A stretch of 64,000 nucleotides of DNA from Fimbriimonadaceae bacterium. Lineage in GTDB: Bacteria > Armatimonadota > Fimbriimonadia > Fimbriimonadales > Fimbriimonadaceae. The stretch is from NCBI GenBank assembly GCA_019694835.1, contig JAIBBE010000233.1:1-64000 (forward strand), read 5' to 3'. A program made the position numbers and the translations under genes. Positions 7,575 through 15,635 of the stretch are shown here, one piece after another. The notes beneath the pieces were generated by a model. That model was given only the letters and a program-made list of their open reading frames with translations. It searched no databases and was not told the DNA's origin. The first letter of the stretch is position 1. Every line of letters begins with the position of its first letter.

Positions 7575-8633
7575 TTAGGACTTGTTGCGGATGTGCAGCA
7601 GGTCGCCGTCGCGGATGACGTAGTCCTTTCCTTCGAGGTGCATCTTCTGATTGTGATAGGCGGCGTCCAAGGACCCGGCGGCCAGATAGTCGTCGTAGTG
7701 CACCACCTCGGCGCGGATGAAGCCCTTCGCGATGTCGGTATGAATCGTTCCCGCTGCCTTCAGCGCGCTCGAACCGTTGCGCAGCGGCCACGCCCGGGTC
7801 TCGTTCTCACCGGCGGTGAAGAACGTGATCAGGCCGAGCGCGTCGTAGACCGCCTTGATGAGCTTCGCGCCAGCGGTCTGCGTTATGCCGAGGTCGGCGA
7901 GGAATTCGGGCTGGTCGGCAGGGTCGAGTTGGGCAACTTCCTCTTCGAGGGTGGCGCAAACGGCGAAGGCCTGGGTGCCGTTCTTGGCGAGTTCGTCGAT
8001 GCGCTTCTGAATCCGCTCTCCGGCTTTTCCGGCTTCGTCCTCACCCACGTTGAAGGCGACCACCATCTGCTTGCCGGTCAGGAACTGGTAGTTGCGGATG
8101 ATGGTCTGATCTTCCTCCGTCATTTCAATCGCGCGGATGGGGGTTCCGCCTTCGACATCGGGCTTGATCCGCTCGAACAGGAGCTTTTCCAGGTAGTCGT
8201 TGTGACCGGGAGTTTTCGCGTTCTGTGACTTGGCAAGCCGCTCAAGGCGGTTTTCGAGGATTTGCAGGTCGGCAAGCACGCACTCTTCATCGACCGACTG
8301 CTGATCGCGCAGCGGATCGACATCGGTGTAGTACGGCGCGGTCGGTGAGTCGAAGCCGCGCACGACGTGCAGGAGGAGGTCGACCGTCCGGGCCGAGTCC
8401 AGAAACCGCTGCGAGAACATCTTGGTACCGCCGCCCTGAATTGCCTCGATGTCGTCGTGCAGGACGACGGTCGCGGGTGTGATCTTCTTCGGCTTGACCT
8501 GGGTGACGATCGTGTCGAACCGATGGTCGGGGACCGGTACTGCGGTCACATCGCCCTTCGCCACGCCTCGCGCCGCCGCCCGATAGAGGGTGCTCTTTCC
8601 CGAACTGCCAAAACCAATGAGTCCAACCTTCAA
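7575..8633 (-). CDS. ychF: YchF/Obg-type GTPase (divergent)
   Basis: A 352-residue P-loop protein. G1 is at residues 7-15 (GFGSSGKST); a hydrophobic strand and LLHVVRGFDSP near 87-97 match the YchF stretch HVVRCF; NVGE at 195-198 replaces NKxD, the usual YchF variation. The C-terminal TGS domain is recognisable (FFTAGENETRAWPL, then IHTDIAKGFIRAEVV and the ending GDLLHIR). Unusually, G3, normally D-I-A-G-L, reads DDIEAIQ (around 60-66), and the P-loop lacks the usual PNVGKS. YchF binds ATP/GTP and associates with ribosomes. Its start overlaps by 4 bases the stop of the small membrane protein upstream. Confidence 0.8.
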   Translation of the reverse strand: MKVGLIGFGSSGKSTLYRAAARGVAKGDVTAVPVPDHRFDTIVTQVKPKKITPATVVLHDDIEAIQGGGTKMFSQRFLDSARTVDLLLHVVRGFDSPTAPYYTDVDPLRDQQSVDEECVLADLQILENRLERLAKSQNAKTPGHNDYLEKLLFERIKPDVEGGTPIRAIEMTEEDQTIIRNYQFLTGKQMVVAFNVGEDEAGKAGERIQKRIDELAKNGTQAFAVCATLEEEVAQLDPADQPEFLADLGITQTAGAKLIKAVYDALGLITFFTAGENETRAWPLRNGSSALKAAGTIHTDIAKGFIRAEVVHYDDYLAAGSLDAAYHNQKMHLEGKDYVIRDGDLLHIRNKS

Positions 8634-8833
8634 CGCTTCATCTTCTCCTGGGCGCGCTCAAACTCCACATCGACCGGGCGATCGCCCAACTGGTAGGGGA
8701 GTATCCAAAAAAGGTAGAGCGAGCCGAGGAGCAGGATGAGCGGAAGCCACGGAAATCGGCGCTTCGCTGGTGCTTGCCTCTCCTCGACGACCGCCTTCAC
8801 GAACCGAGAGTATACCGGCGAGGGCTTGTTCAT
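8630..8833 (-). CDS. Small single-pass membrane protein (67 aa)
   Basis: From the ATG at 8833 a 67-residue protein has a basic N-terminal third, one strong transmembrane helix (WLPLILLLGSLYLFWIL, about residues 29-45) and an acidic tail. Its TGA overlaps the ychF ATG (ATGA), indicating translational coupling. It is divergently oriented to the membrane protein at 8849, with only 15 bases between starts. No family recognised. Confidence 0.6.
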   Translation of the reverse strand: MNKPSPVYSRFVKAVVEERQAPAKRRFPWLPLILLLGSLYLFWILPYQLGDRPVDVEFERAQEKMKR

Positions 8834-8848
8834 CCATAATCGCCCCGG

Positions 8849-9835
8849 ATGGAGGAGACCGGCAAGCAACCGACCCTGACCCCGTTTCTCGCGGTGGTCG
8901 TGACGCTCTTCTTGTTGCGCGTCCTGATCGCCTACGTTACGCTTCCCCTCGCCCTGGCCGGATTCCTGAGTCTCCTCGCGACCTTCGTCTTTGTCGGTGC
9001 ACCGATCCTGGCTCTGTTTTCCGCCGCGAAGTTCCGCTGGACCGCGATACACGCAGTGGGTTTCGTCCTGCTGGGTGTTGCGCTGCACGTCGGCGGCTAC
9101 CTGATCGGCGGACGACTGCTTGGCGGCCAGGGGCTGGCTGGCATTCTGCTGCTGTCGGCGGCTCAGGCCGGGCTGATGATCTGGTGCCTTGGGCTCGGTG
9201 CGCTCGTGAGCACGAAGATCACCGACAAGAACCTTCTGATCCCCATCGCGATCTTCCTGGCTGGGTTCGATGTCTTCCTGGTCTTCTCGCCGACCGGCCC
9301 GACCAAGATGCTCGTCCAGCAGCAGCCCGAGGTCTTCCAAGCCGTCGCGATGAGCGTACCGAAGGTCGCGACCGAAGCCCCGCCGACCGGTGCCGCAATT
9401 CAGACGCTTGCCTACGTCGGCCCCGCCGATCTGTTCTTCTTGGGGATGTTCTTCGTCGCGCTGTTCAAGTTCAACATGCGGACGCGCCAGACCCTCATCG
9501 CGATCATTCCCGTGCTGATAGCTTATTTGCTCGTGGTTCTCTACTTAGGCGGTGTCCAGATCGGACCGGTCAGTCTGTCGATGCTCCCCGCGCTTCTGCC
9601 GATAGGTCTGACCGTCCTGATCGTGAACTGGCGCGAATTCCGCATGACTTCGCAGGAGAAAGTTTCGACGGTGGTGGTCGGGCTGCTTGCTTTCGGCCTC
9701 GCTGCTGGGGGACTCGTTATGGCGTATCGGAAGAAGCAAGCGCAGCCACCTGAGCCTTCGCCTGCGGCGGGCGTCCCAGTGCCTCCAAAATCGGACGGCT
9801 CGCCCGCGCCAGCGCCGTCAAATCCACCCCAGTAG
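8849..9835 (+). CDS. Polytopic membrane protein, presenilin/SPP-like (putative intramembrane aspartyl protease)
   Basis: A 328-residue protein with about eight or nine hydrophobic helices and a Pro/Ala-rich C-terminal tail. Three motifs appear in the order expected for the GxGD aspartyl protease family: FD at 140-141 inside a helix (IFLAGFDVFLVFSPT, cf. YD), GPAD at 191-194 at the start of the next helix (cf. GxGD), and PALLP at 247-251 (cf. PAL). The loop between the first two (GPTKMLV) also resembles archaeal presenilin homologues. Both candidate Asp are D141 and D194. Such enzymes cut membrane-spanning segments. The first and second motifs deviate from canonical, so activity is uncertain. 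The call is by motif order only. Confidence 0.55.
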   Translation: MEETGKQPTLTPFLAVVVTLFLLRVLIAYVTLPLALAGFLSLLATFVFVGAPILALFSAAKFRWTAIHAVGFVLLGVALHVGGYLIGGRLLGGQGLAGILLLSAAQAGLMIWCLGLGALVSTKITDKNLLIPIAIFLAGFDVFLVFSPTGPTKMLVQQQPEVFQAVAMSVPKVATEAPPTGAAIQTLAYVGPADLFFLGMFFVALFKFNMRTRQTLIAIIPVLIAYLLVVLYLGGVQIGPVSLSMLPALLPIGLTVLIVNWREFRMTSQEKVSTVVVGLLAFGLAAGGLVMAYRKKQAQPPEPSPAAGVPVPPKSDGSPAPAPSNPPQ

Positions 9836-10781
9836 CGATCCCCTCGCGTTCGAGAAAGTAGACCAAGTCTTCCGTCGCCAGATTCCCGCCTGCGCCCTTC
9901 GCGTATGGGCATCCGCCGAGGCCAGCTGCGCTGGAGTCGAACGCTCGGACGCCGTGTTCCAGGGCTTGGGCGACGTTGGCGACGGCGGTTCCGCGAGTGT
10001 CGTGGAAGTGGTAGACCAACTGCTCCGAAGGCATGATGTCGAGGAGCATGGGAGTCAGTCGGGCGACTTCGCGGGGCGAGGCAACCCCGATGGTGTCGCC
10101 GATGCTGATCTCATCGACCCCGAGGGCGAGCAGTCGCTGGGCGACGCGCACCACCTGCTCGGGTTCGATCCGTCCCGCGTAGGGGCATTCGAAGGCAGTG
10201 CTGACGTATCCGCGCACGAAGCCTGCACCCTGTACCGCTGGCGTCCCGCCGGCATCCGGTTGCGTAAGGCTCTCGCGTGACCTCTCCCCCAACCCCTCTC
10301 CTCCGCCGCGCTGGCCCTGAGGAATCTGTGAACAGTCGGGCGCAGGAGAGGGGAGCCCGGGACCGCTCCCTTGTCCGATGCGCGAAGCCGGCGGGACGCC
10401 AGCGGTATGGAACGCCTCCACGACCTCCGCGAAAGCCGCCAACGACTCCTCGACCGTCATGTTGATGTTCTTCTGCGTGAACGCATCGCTCGCCGCCGTG
10501 AACACCGCGATCCGGCCGACCCCGACCTCCAGCGCCCGCTCCAGGCCCTTCACATTCGGCACGAGCGCGGAATAGAGTGGCCCTGCCGGAAGCTGTGGCC
10601 AAAGCTCCGCCGCATCCCCGAGCTGGGGTACCCACTTCGGCGAAACGAACGACGTCGCCTCGATCTCCCGCAGGCCCGCCTCGGCGAGCCTTCGTATGAA
10701 TTCGAGCTTCGCCTCCGTCGGGATCGGCAGCTTCTCGTTCTGAAGGCCATCGCGCGGGCCGACTTCGATGATACGGATCAC
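9717..10781 (-). CDS. mvaB: Hydroxymethylglutaryl-CoA lyase with an in-frame repeat insertion
   Basis: A 354-residue TIM-barrel lyase. The N-terminus has EVGPRDGLQNE, the active Arg-Asp pair; FHDTRGTAVANV provides metal ligands; and GLGGCPYAKGAGGN near the C-terminus is the G-loop with the catalytic Cys. It cleaves HMG-CoA to acetoacetate and acetyl-CoA in leucine or ketone metabolism. Between ESLAAFAEVVEAFHTAG and FVRGYVSTAFECPYAG, normally nearly adjacent, lie about 58 foreign residues rich in Gly, Pro, Ser and Arg encoded by palindromic repeats (10232-10406). The insertion keeps frame, so the enzyme may still fold with an extra loop. The 3' end overlaps the convergent presenilin-like gene by about 119 bases, which is unusual; the stop may be a late drift. 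Confidence 0.85.
   Translation of the reverse strand: MIRIIEVGPRDGLQNEKLPIPTEAKLEFIRRLAEAGLREIEATSFVSPKWVPQLGDAAELWPQLPAGPLYSALVPNVKGLERALEVGVGRIAVFTAASDAFTQKNINMTVEESLAAFAEVVEAFHTAGVPPASRIGQGSGPGLPSPAPDCSQIPQGQRGGGEGLGERSRESLTQPDAGGTPAVQGAGFVRGYVSTAFECPYAGRIEPEQVVRVAQRLLALGVDEISIGDTIGVASPREVARLTPMLLDIMPSEQLVYHFHDTRGTAVANVAQALEHGVRAFDSSAAGLGGCPYAKGAGGNLATEDLVYFLEREGIATGVDLTALARASRPILEALGRPPQAKAQVAALASSDTP
10232..10406. repeat. Palindromic element A-B-A' inserted in frame in mvaB
   Basis: Arm A (10232-10253, beginning GTACCGCTGGCGTCCCGC) and its inverted copy (10386-10406) enclose repeat B (10281-10353), which starts CCTCTCCCCCAACCCCTCTC and ends in GCGCAGGAGAGGGG. The same arms recur at 14440-14644 and 44751-44821, and B recurs at 14516-14590, 46913-46987 and 51228-51302. 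The net insertion is close to 174 bases and preserves the reading frame. Confidence 0.85.
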
Positions 10782-10843
10782 GAGGTGATTGTGTACCGAC
10801 TCCGGGCAGCCCCGCCCTCGGGCCTGCCCGGACTCACGGCGAG

Positions 10844-12151
10844 TTAGCGCTTCATCTCGGTCACGGTCGGATCGCCGCAGACTCCGATGAAGAGCAAAGC
10901 CCCGGTATGCACGTGCTGGATCGCGTACACGAACGGGCGGTTGGCGTCGAACTTGAACGGCTCCTGAGGTACTGGGGCGCTGGTGGCTCGCATCTCGGTG
11001 CCCGTCGCGGCAGCCGCCTTCGTGCCTTCCTCGTCGACTTCGATGTAGGTCTTGTGAATCACCCTGCCGATGAAGCCCTCGGGCTTGAGATCAGGTGACA
11101 TCGAAAGCCAGTCGGTGCTTGGCTGGAAGGCCGCCGACGCGCCAAGGGCTTGAAGCGGGCTGTTCAGCATGAAGCCATCGCGCAACGTCCATTTCGGGAA
11201 CCGCACAAGGCCTGGATGGTTGCTCATGGATCCGACCAGCGTATCCCAGCCACCGCCTTGGAGGGTGCCTAGCAGTTTATCGACGCCCGTTCCCGGCTTC
11301 GGAAGAGCCAAGATCATCGCATATTCGGCCTTCTTGTAGTAGACACGAACGACCTCGGCTTCCGGGGTCTTGGCGTACATATAGTCGCCGTTCTGCTCCA
11401 TGAACTTGGCCTTGACCTTCTTGCCCGCGATGCTGTCGAAGTCTCCGTCTTTGGTCCGTTCCTTCTTGAACGGCTCATCCCACTTGCCGTCAAAGGCGAT
11501 GGCGTTCACGAGGAAGACCTTGGCCATCGGATCGAGGTCGTCGATGATGGTCGGAATGCGATCGCGGGTGTTGGTCTTGACCCAGTCGTTGATGCGCTTG
11601 ACCGAGGCTTCAGAGCGATCCGGGACGTTAAGGCCCTCGGCGGCATAGGAGGACTGGACGTTCTGAAGGAATGCGGGCGTGAGTTTCGCGTCCCCAATCG
11701 TCCAGACGGAGTTCGCGATCGACAGCACCCGATCTTCGCCCTTGAGCAGGTCGTAGACGAGGCCATAGGCTCCGCTGCGAATTTCCTCCGGGGACTTTCC
11801 GGTCAGAGCTAGCGCCTTGATGAGCCCTTCGCGGGACGCGCCGTCGGCACCGCACAGGACGGTTTGCAGGTTCAGCGAGATACTCGCGGGCGAGACGAGG
11901 AGATTGGGCTCCTTCGGGCTCGGCGGACTGAGTTGACCGATCAAGTTGAACCCAAACGAGTTCATACTGGCGGCGATTCCGGGTGCGGCTTGCATTTGTT
12001 CCTCCGTGGGCTTGGCGCGTCCCTGCATGGGATCTTGACCCGTTTCGAGTCGGCGTTCAGGGCTGCCCGCAATACCTTTGCCGACGCATCCCAAGAGTAC
12101 GATGGGGATGGCGGCGAGCCAGAGTCCCGGTTGTTTTCGTTTCATGTTCAT
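10844..12151 (-). CDS. Serpin-family protease inhibitor, lipoprotein
   Basis: A 435-residue protein with a lipoprotein signal (AIPIVLLGC) and a full serpin fold. Visible marks are LLVSPASISLNLQTVL in the first third, NDWV then TNTRDRIPTII, FLVNAIAFDGKWDEPF (the conserved N-A-x-x-F-x-G-x-W), and a C-terminal NRPFVYAIQHVHTGALLFIG. The hinge EEGTKAAAATG has the small side chains expected in inhibitory serpins. Aligning it with alpha-1-antitrypsin places P1-P1' near Thr-Ser, which would suit elastase- or subtilisin-like targets (inference). Bacterial serpins are thought to protect cells from proteases; lipidation would hold this one at the envelope. Confidence 0.92.
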   Translation of the reverse strand: MNMKRKQPGLWLAAIPIVLLGCVGKGIAGSPERRLETGQDPMQGRAKPTEEQMQAAPGIAASMNSFGFNLIGQLSPPSPKEPNLLVSPASISLNLQTVLCGADGASREGLIKALALTGKSPEEIRSGAYGLVYDLLKGEDRVLSIANSVWTIGDAKLTPAFLQNVQSSYAAEGLNVPDRSEASVKRINDWVKTNTRDRIPTIIDDLDPMAKVFLVNAIAFDGKWDEPFKKERTKDGDFDSIAGKKVKAKFMEQNGDYMYAKTPEAEVVRVYYKKAEYAMILALPKPGTGVDKLLGTLQGGGWDTLVGSMSNHPGLVRFPKWTLRDGFMLNSPLQALGASAAFQPSTDWLSMSPDLKPEGFIGRVIHKTYIEVDEEGTKAAAATGTEMRATSAPVPQEPFKFDANRPFVYAIQHVHTGALLFIGVCGDPTVTEMKR

Positions 12152-12271
12152 CGATTATGGGTGTACCAGTCCCCTGATCCGGTTCATGTCGCGATTCGAA
12201 TGCGACTTTGGACCTGCTCCGGGGTCGGGTATACCTTCCCCGTGGCCACGGAACTCGAAGTTGGGACGACA

Positions 12272-12703
12272 ATGGACATCGGGGAACTGATGAAGTACCT
12301 TCCGCACCGGTACCCGATGCTCCTGGTGGACAAGGTCATCGACATGGTTCCGGGCAAGAGCTGCCGGGGCCTCAAATGCGTGACGATGAACGAGCCGTTC
12401 TTCCAGGGGCACTATCCGGGCTTGCCGATCATGCCGGGTGTCCTGATCATCGAGGCGATGGCGCAAGCGGGGGCAATCATCCTGCTGACGCGCGATGAAT
12501 ACCGAAGCACGATTCCGGTGATCGGCGCCATCGACAATGTCAAGTTCAAGCGCCCGATTGTTCCTGGGGATGTGATGATCACCGACGTTGACCTTCTTTG
12601 GATTCGGGCTGGCGTGGGCCGGATCAACGCAGTGGCGACCGTCGACGGCCAAGTCGCGGCGAGCATGGAAATGACCTTCAAGTTGATGCCGAGGACGGCG
12701 TAA
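12272..12703 (+). CDS. fabZ: 3-hydroxyacyl-ACP dehydratase FabZ
   Basis: A 143-residue hotdog protein from the ATG at 12272 (a GTG at 12242 would add ten residues). The sequence YLPHRYPMLLVDKV is the family opening and FFQGHYPGLPIMPGVLIIEA holds the catalytic His and Glu on the hotdog helix. It dehydrates 3-hydroxyacyl-ACP in fatty acid synthesis. It is followed after 4 bases by lpxA, the common fabZ-lpxA pairing that links acyl-chain and lipid A supply. Confidence 0.93.
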   Translation: MDIGELMKYLPHRYPMLLVDKVIDMVPGKSCRGLKCVTMNEPFFQGHYPGLPIMPGVLIIEAMAQAGAIILLTRDEYRSTIPVIGAIDNVKFKRPIVPGDVMITDVDLLWIRAGVGRINAVATVDGQVAASMEMTFKLMPRTA

Positions 12704-12707
12704 GCGC

Positions 12708-13496
12708 TTGGCCCAGATCCACCCGACCGCCGTTGTCGACCCCGCCGCCGAACTCGCCGACGACGTGGTCGTCGGGCCGTTTTGCTACATCGAAGCGAAG
12801 GTCGTCATCGGTGCCGGATCGAAGCTGGATTCGCACGTCACCGTCAAGGGCAACACGACCGTCGGCGAGCGCAACCTGATTGCCCAAGGGGCCGTTCTCG
12901 GCGGCGATCCTCAGGATCGTAAGTTCCAAAACGAGCAGACCTATCTTGTCATCGGCAACGACAACAACATCCGTGAGTACGTCACCATCCACCGTGCGAC
13001 CGGCGATGGCAAGACGACTGTCGTGGGCAACCGCTGTTACCTCATGGCGTTCGTCCACCTCGGCCACAACGTCACCCTCCACGACGACGTCACCATCGCG
13101 AACGGGGTCGGCGTCTCCGGGCACGTGACCGTCGAGGAGCGGGCCAATATCAGCGGCATGACCGGCATCCACCAATGGGTGCGCATCGGCAAGGTCTCCA
13201 TGGTCGGCGGCATGAGCCGCATCGTCCGTGATGTCCCGCCCTACATGATCGTCTCCGGCGAAGACCAGAAGGTCCACGACATCAACGCGGTCGGGCTCCG
13301 GCGCATCGGAGTGACCCAGGAATCGCGCACCGCCCTGCACAAAGCGGGCAAGCTCCTGTTCAATTCGAACTTGGGCCTGAGCCACGCCATCCAGATCGTT
13401 CGGCGCGAGGTCACGATTACGCCCGAGGTCGAGTATCTTTTGGCCTTCGTCGAGCGGCTCTTCAAGGGCAAGAACCTGCGCGGCGACCAGCCCTAG
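12708..13496 (+). CDS. lpxA: UDP-N-acetylglucosamine acyltransferase LpxA
   Basis: A 262-residue left-handed beta-helix enzyme with a TTG start at 12708, four bases after the fabZ stop. It opens IHPTAVVDPAAELADDVVVG and runs through repeated hexapeptides ([LIV]-G-x4). HLGHNVTLHDDVTIANG contains the catalytic-site His region, and the helical C-terminal tail is typical. It transfers a 3-hydroxyacyl chain to UDP-GlcNAc, the first step of lipid A synthesis, and supports an LPS-type outer membrane. Its stop overlaps the stop of the convergent kinase gene by 4 bases. Confidence 0.92.
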   Translation: MAQIHPTAVVDPAAELADDVVVGPFCYIEAKVVIGAGSKLDSHVTVKGNTTVGERNLIAQGAVLGGDPQDRKFQNEQTYLVIGNDNNIREYVTIHRATGDGKTTVVGNRCYLMAFVHLGHNVTLHDDVTIANGVGVSGHVTVEERANISGMTGIHQWVRIGKVSMVGGMSRIVRDVPPYMIVSGEDQKVHDINAVGLRRIGVTQESRTALHKAGKLLFNSNLGLSHAIQIVRREVTITPEVEYLLAFVERLFKGKNLRGDQP

Positions 13497-14419
13497 ACCG
13501 CTTCGACGCGGGCTTCTGGCAAGAGCTTCTCGAACACGGGTCGCCGGGCAATCTCGGCCCCATCGGTCGTCGCCGTGGCCGCCCCCGCCGCGAGTCCCCA
13601 TCGGAAGGCGGTCTCGATGTCAAGGCCCGTCTCAAGGGCGGCCAAGAAGCCACCGACCAGCGAATCGCCGCTCGCGATCGTGCTCTTGGCGATGACTTGG
13701 GGCGTGGTGCCGCGAAATACACCCTCGCTGCACGCCATGGCCGCCCCCTTTTCGCCACAGCTGACGATGACGATGTCGTGGGCCTCGCCCAGAACGGCGG
13801 CGGCGTGCAGAGCCGCATCAACCGTCTCGACGGGTTCGCCCAGCAACCGACCGGCCTCCTTCATGTTCGGCTTGATGAGGTTCGGTCGGGCGCGGATTCC
13901 GTGCTTCATCGCCTCGCCATCAGCGTCGAGGACGACCATCGCTCCAGCTTCGAGCGCGATCTCGACGAGAATGCGATAGGCGTCCGGGGGAATGCCTCGG
14001 GGCAAAGACCCTCCGAGTGCGACCCAGTGAGAACGCGTCGCATAGTGGCGAACCTTGTTCTGGAGCTTCTCCCAGCAGTCGTCTTGGATCGTTGGGCCCT
14101 GCTCATTGAAGGTCGTCGGGGGTGAGCCGGTGCCGTCCTCCACGCTGAAGTTCGTGCGCGTCTCGCCGTCGACTTCGACGAAGTCGTGCAGCACGCCCTG
14201 CAGGTTCATAACCTTCCGGATGAACGCGCCTGTGCCACCGCCAAGGAAGCCCGTGGCCACCGACATCGCCCCGAGCTCGACGGCAACGCGCGAGAGGTTG
14301 ATGCCCTTGCCCCCCGCATCGATCTCGTTGCGCACGACTCGATTCGTGTCGCCGATCTTGAGCCCATCCACGAACAGCGCATGGTCGACGGCGGGGTTGA
14401 GGGTTACGGAGAGGATCAT
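13493..14419 (-). CDS. PfkB-family hexose kinase (1-phosphofructokinase/tagatose-6-P kinase type)
   Basis: A 308-residue ribokinase-fold enzyme. The N-terminus (MILSVTLNPAVDHALFV) is characteristic of the 1-phosphofructokinase/LacC subgroup, followed by DAGGKGINLSRVAVELG (first PfkB signature). The second signature reads STIASGDSLVGGFLA, with Asp as the catalytic base; the more usual G-A-G-D appears as A-S-G-D. There is no PTS operon nearby, so the sugar phosphate substrate is not decided. Palindromic repeats occupy the 5' flank (14440-14644). Confidence 0.85.
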   Translation of the reverse strand: MILSVTLNPAVDHALFVDGLKIGDTNRVVRNEIDAGGKGINLSRVAVELGAMSVATGFLGGGTGAFIRKVMNLQGVLHDFVEVDGETRTNFSVEDGTGSPPTTFNEQGPTIQDDCWEKLQNKVRHYATRSHWVALGGSLPRGIPPDAYRILVEIALEAGAMVVLDADGEAMKHGIRARPNLIKPNMKEAGRLLGEPVETVDAALHAAAVLGEAHDIVIVSCGEKGAAMACSEGVFRGTTPQVIAKSTIASGDSLVGGFLAALETGLDIETAFRWGLAAGAATATTDGAEIARRPVFEKLLPEARVEAV

Positions 14420-14439
14420 GCTTGGCTCCTTGCCCCTCG

Positions 14440-14644
14440 TACCGCTGGCAACCTGCCGGCAACGCGCACGCCGTACTCTGACCGGACGCCGGCAGGTTGC
14501 CAGCGGTACGGGATGCTCCCCTCTCCTGCGCCCTCGTGGCCCGGCTTACGGTGAACCTGGTGGCGGAGGAGAGGGGTTGGGGGAGAGGTGAAGCGGTTGC
14601 CCTTCAGGCACGCGCTCCGGATGCCGGCGGGACGCCAGCGGTAC
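14440..14644. repeat. Intergenic A-A'-B-A' palindromic repeat cluster
   Basis: A perfect 22-bp inverted pair (14440-14461 and 14489-14510, variant core AACCTG) is followed by repeat B in inverted orientation (14516-14590) and a further A arm (14623-14644, core GTCCCG on the other strand). It sits between the two PfkB kinase genes, upstream of the hexose kinase and just downstream of the heptose kinase, so it lies in transcribed intergenic space. Confidence 0.9.
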
Positions 14645-14654
14645 AAGGTCAGTA

Positions 14655-15635
14655 TCATCTCACGCTGCTCCGAAGGTCTTCTAGGTCTTCGGGCGTTGGG
14701 CAGGCGACTCCGACGCGCTGCACGACTTTTGCGCCGGTTTGGGCCGCCAGTTCGAAGACTTCATCTTCGAATCCCTTGGCCGCATGACCAAGAGCCACCG
14801 TCGCGACCACCGTATCTCCGGCTCCGGCCGTATCGTAAACCTCAACCCGGGGCGCGCGGACACTGATGGTCCCCTCCCGACCAGCCGCGACCATGCCCGC
14901 TTCACCGAGCGTGATCAGGACCCCATCGACCTCGAGTCTTAGCCGCAACTCGCTCGCCGCATCAGCGGCGTCCTCGAGCGCCAAGGGATAGCGGAGGCCG
15001 AGGAGGTCGGTGGCTTCGTAGCGGTTGAGGCTGATCAACGTGGCGCGGTTGAAGAGAGCGGCGCTGCGGGGTTTGGGGTTCGCGACAATCGTGATCCGTC
15101 GGCAATGGCACAAGTTGATGGTCTCGTGAACGACGCGCTCGGTCAGAGTGCCCTTAAGGTAGTCGCTCAGTACGACGACATCGCATCCCGGCAGCGCGGC
15201 TTCGATCCGTTCGAGAAGTTCAGACTCGATTTCGGGCCGAATCGGCTCGTCCTCCTCGTCGTCGATGCGCAGGACTTGGTGAGCGTGGTCGGCCAGAACG
15301 CGGGTCTTGCGGGTCGTGATCCGTCCGCCGTCGCGTACAAGGGAGCCGACTTGGCTGCCTCGCTCGATCAGCTCTCGCTCCAAGGTTTGCCCGGCACTGT
15401 CGGTGCCCACGACACCGGTCACATGCACCTCGCAGCCCAGGGCTGCGAGGTTCAACGCGACGTTTGCGGCGCCTCCCGGGACGGCCTTTGCACCGACTTG
15501 GCGAACGACCATGACGGGCGCCTCGGGACTGATGCGGGTGGCCCGTCCAAAGATGTACTCGTCGAGCATGAGGTCGCCGACGACGAGCGCCCGCATCCCC
15601 TTGAATCGGTCCAGCAGCGGCCCAAAGCCGCTCAT
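14655..15635 (-). CDS. rfaE1: D-glycero-beta-D-manno-heptose-7-phosphate kinase (RfaE1/HldE kinase domain)
   Basis: A 326-residue PfkB kinase. It begins MSGFGPLLDRFKGMRALVVG and has ATRISPEAPVMVVR, then PGGAANVALNLAALG, the pattern specific to the heptose kinase; the ATP-binding signature DTAGAGDTVVA is intact. It phosphorylates heptose-7-P for LPS inner-core heptose. There is no cytidylyltransferase domain, so the RfaE2 half must be encoded elsewhere. Its start overlaps the lgt stop by 4 bases. Confidence 0.9.
   Translation of the reverse strand: MSGFGPLLDRFKGMRALVVGDLMLDEYIFGRATRISPEAPVMVVRQVGAKAVPGGAANVALNLAALGCEVHVTGVVGTDSAGQTLERELIERGSQVGSLVRDGGRITTRKTRVLADHAHQVLRIDDEEDEPIRPEIESELLERIEAALPGCDVVVLSDYLKGTLTERVVHETINLCHCRRITIVANPKPRSAALFNRATLISLNRYEATDLLGLRYPLALEDAADAASELRLRLEVDGVLITLGEAGMVAAGREGTISVRAPRVEVYDTAGAGDTVVATVALGHAAKGFEDEVFELAAQTGAKVVQRVGVACPTPEDLEDLRSSVR

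Noticed and set aside
7109..7618. 169-aa open frame across the 21-bp repeats
   Set aside because: It stays open only because the repeat period is a multiple of three; it overlaps ychF and starts in poor sequence.
7524..8228. 234-aa plus-strand frame
   Set aside because: Antisense to ychF, no recognisable domain.
11864..12271. N-terminal extension of fabZ
   Set aside because: The frame is antisense to the serpin gene; FabZ family length is matched by the ATG at 12272.
12678..13601. 307-aa minus-strand frame
   Set aside because: Antisense to lpxA; Asp/Val/Arg-rich composition from hexapeptide-repeat codons.
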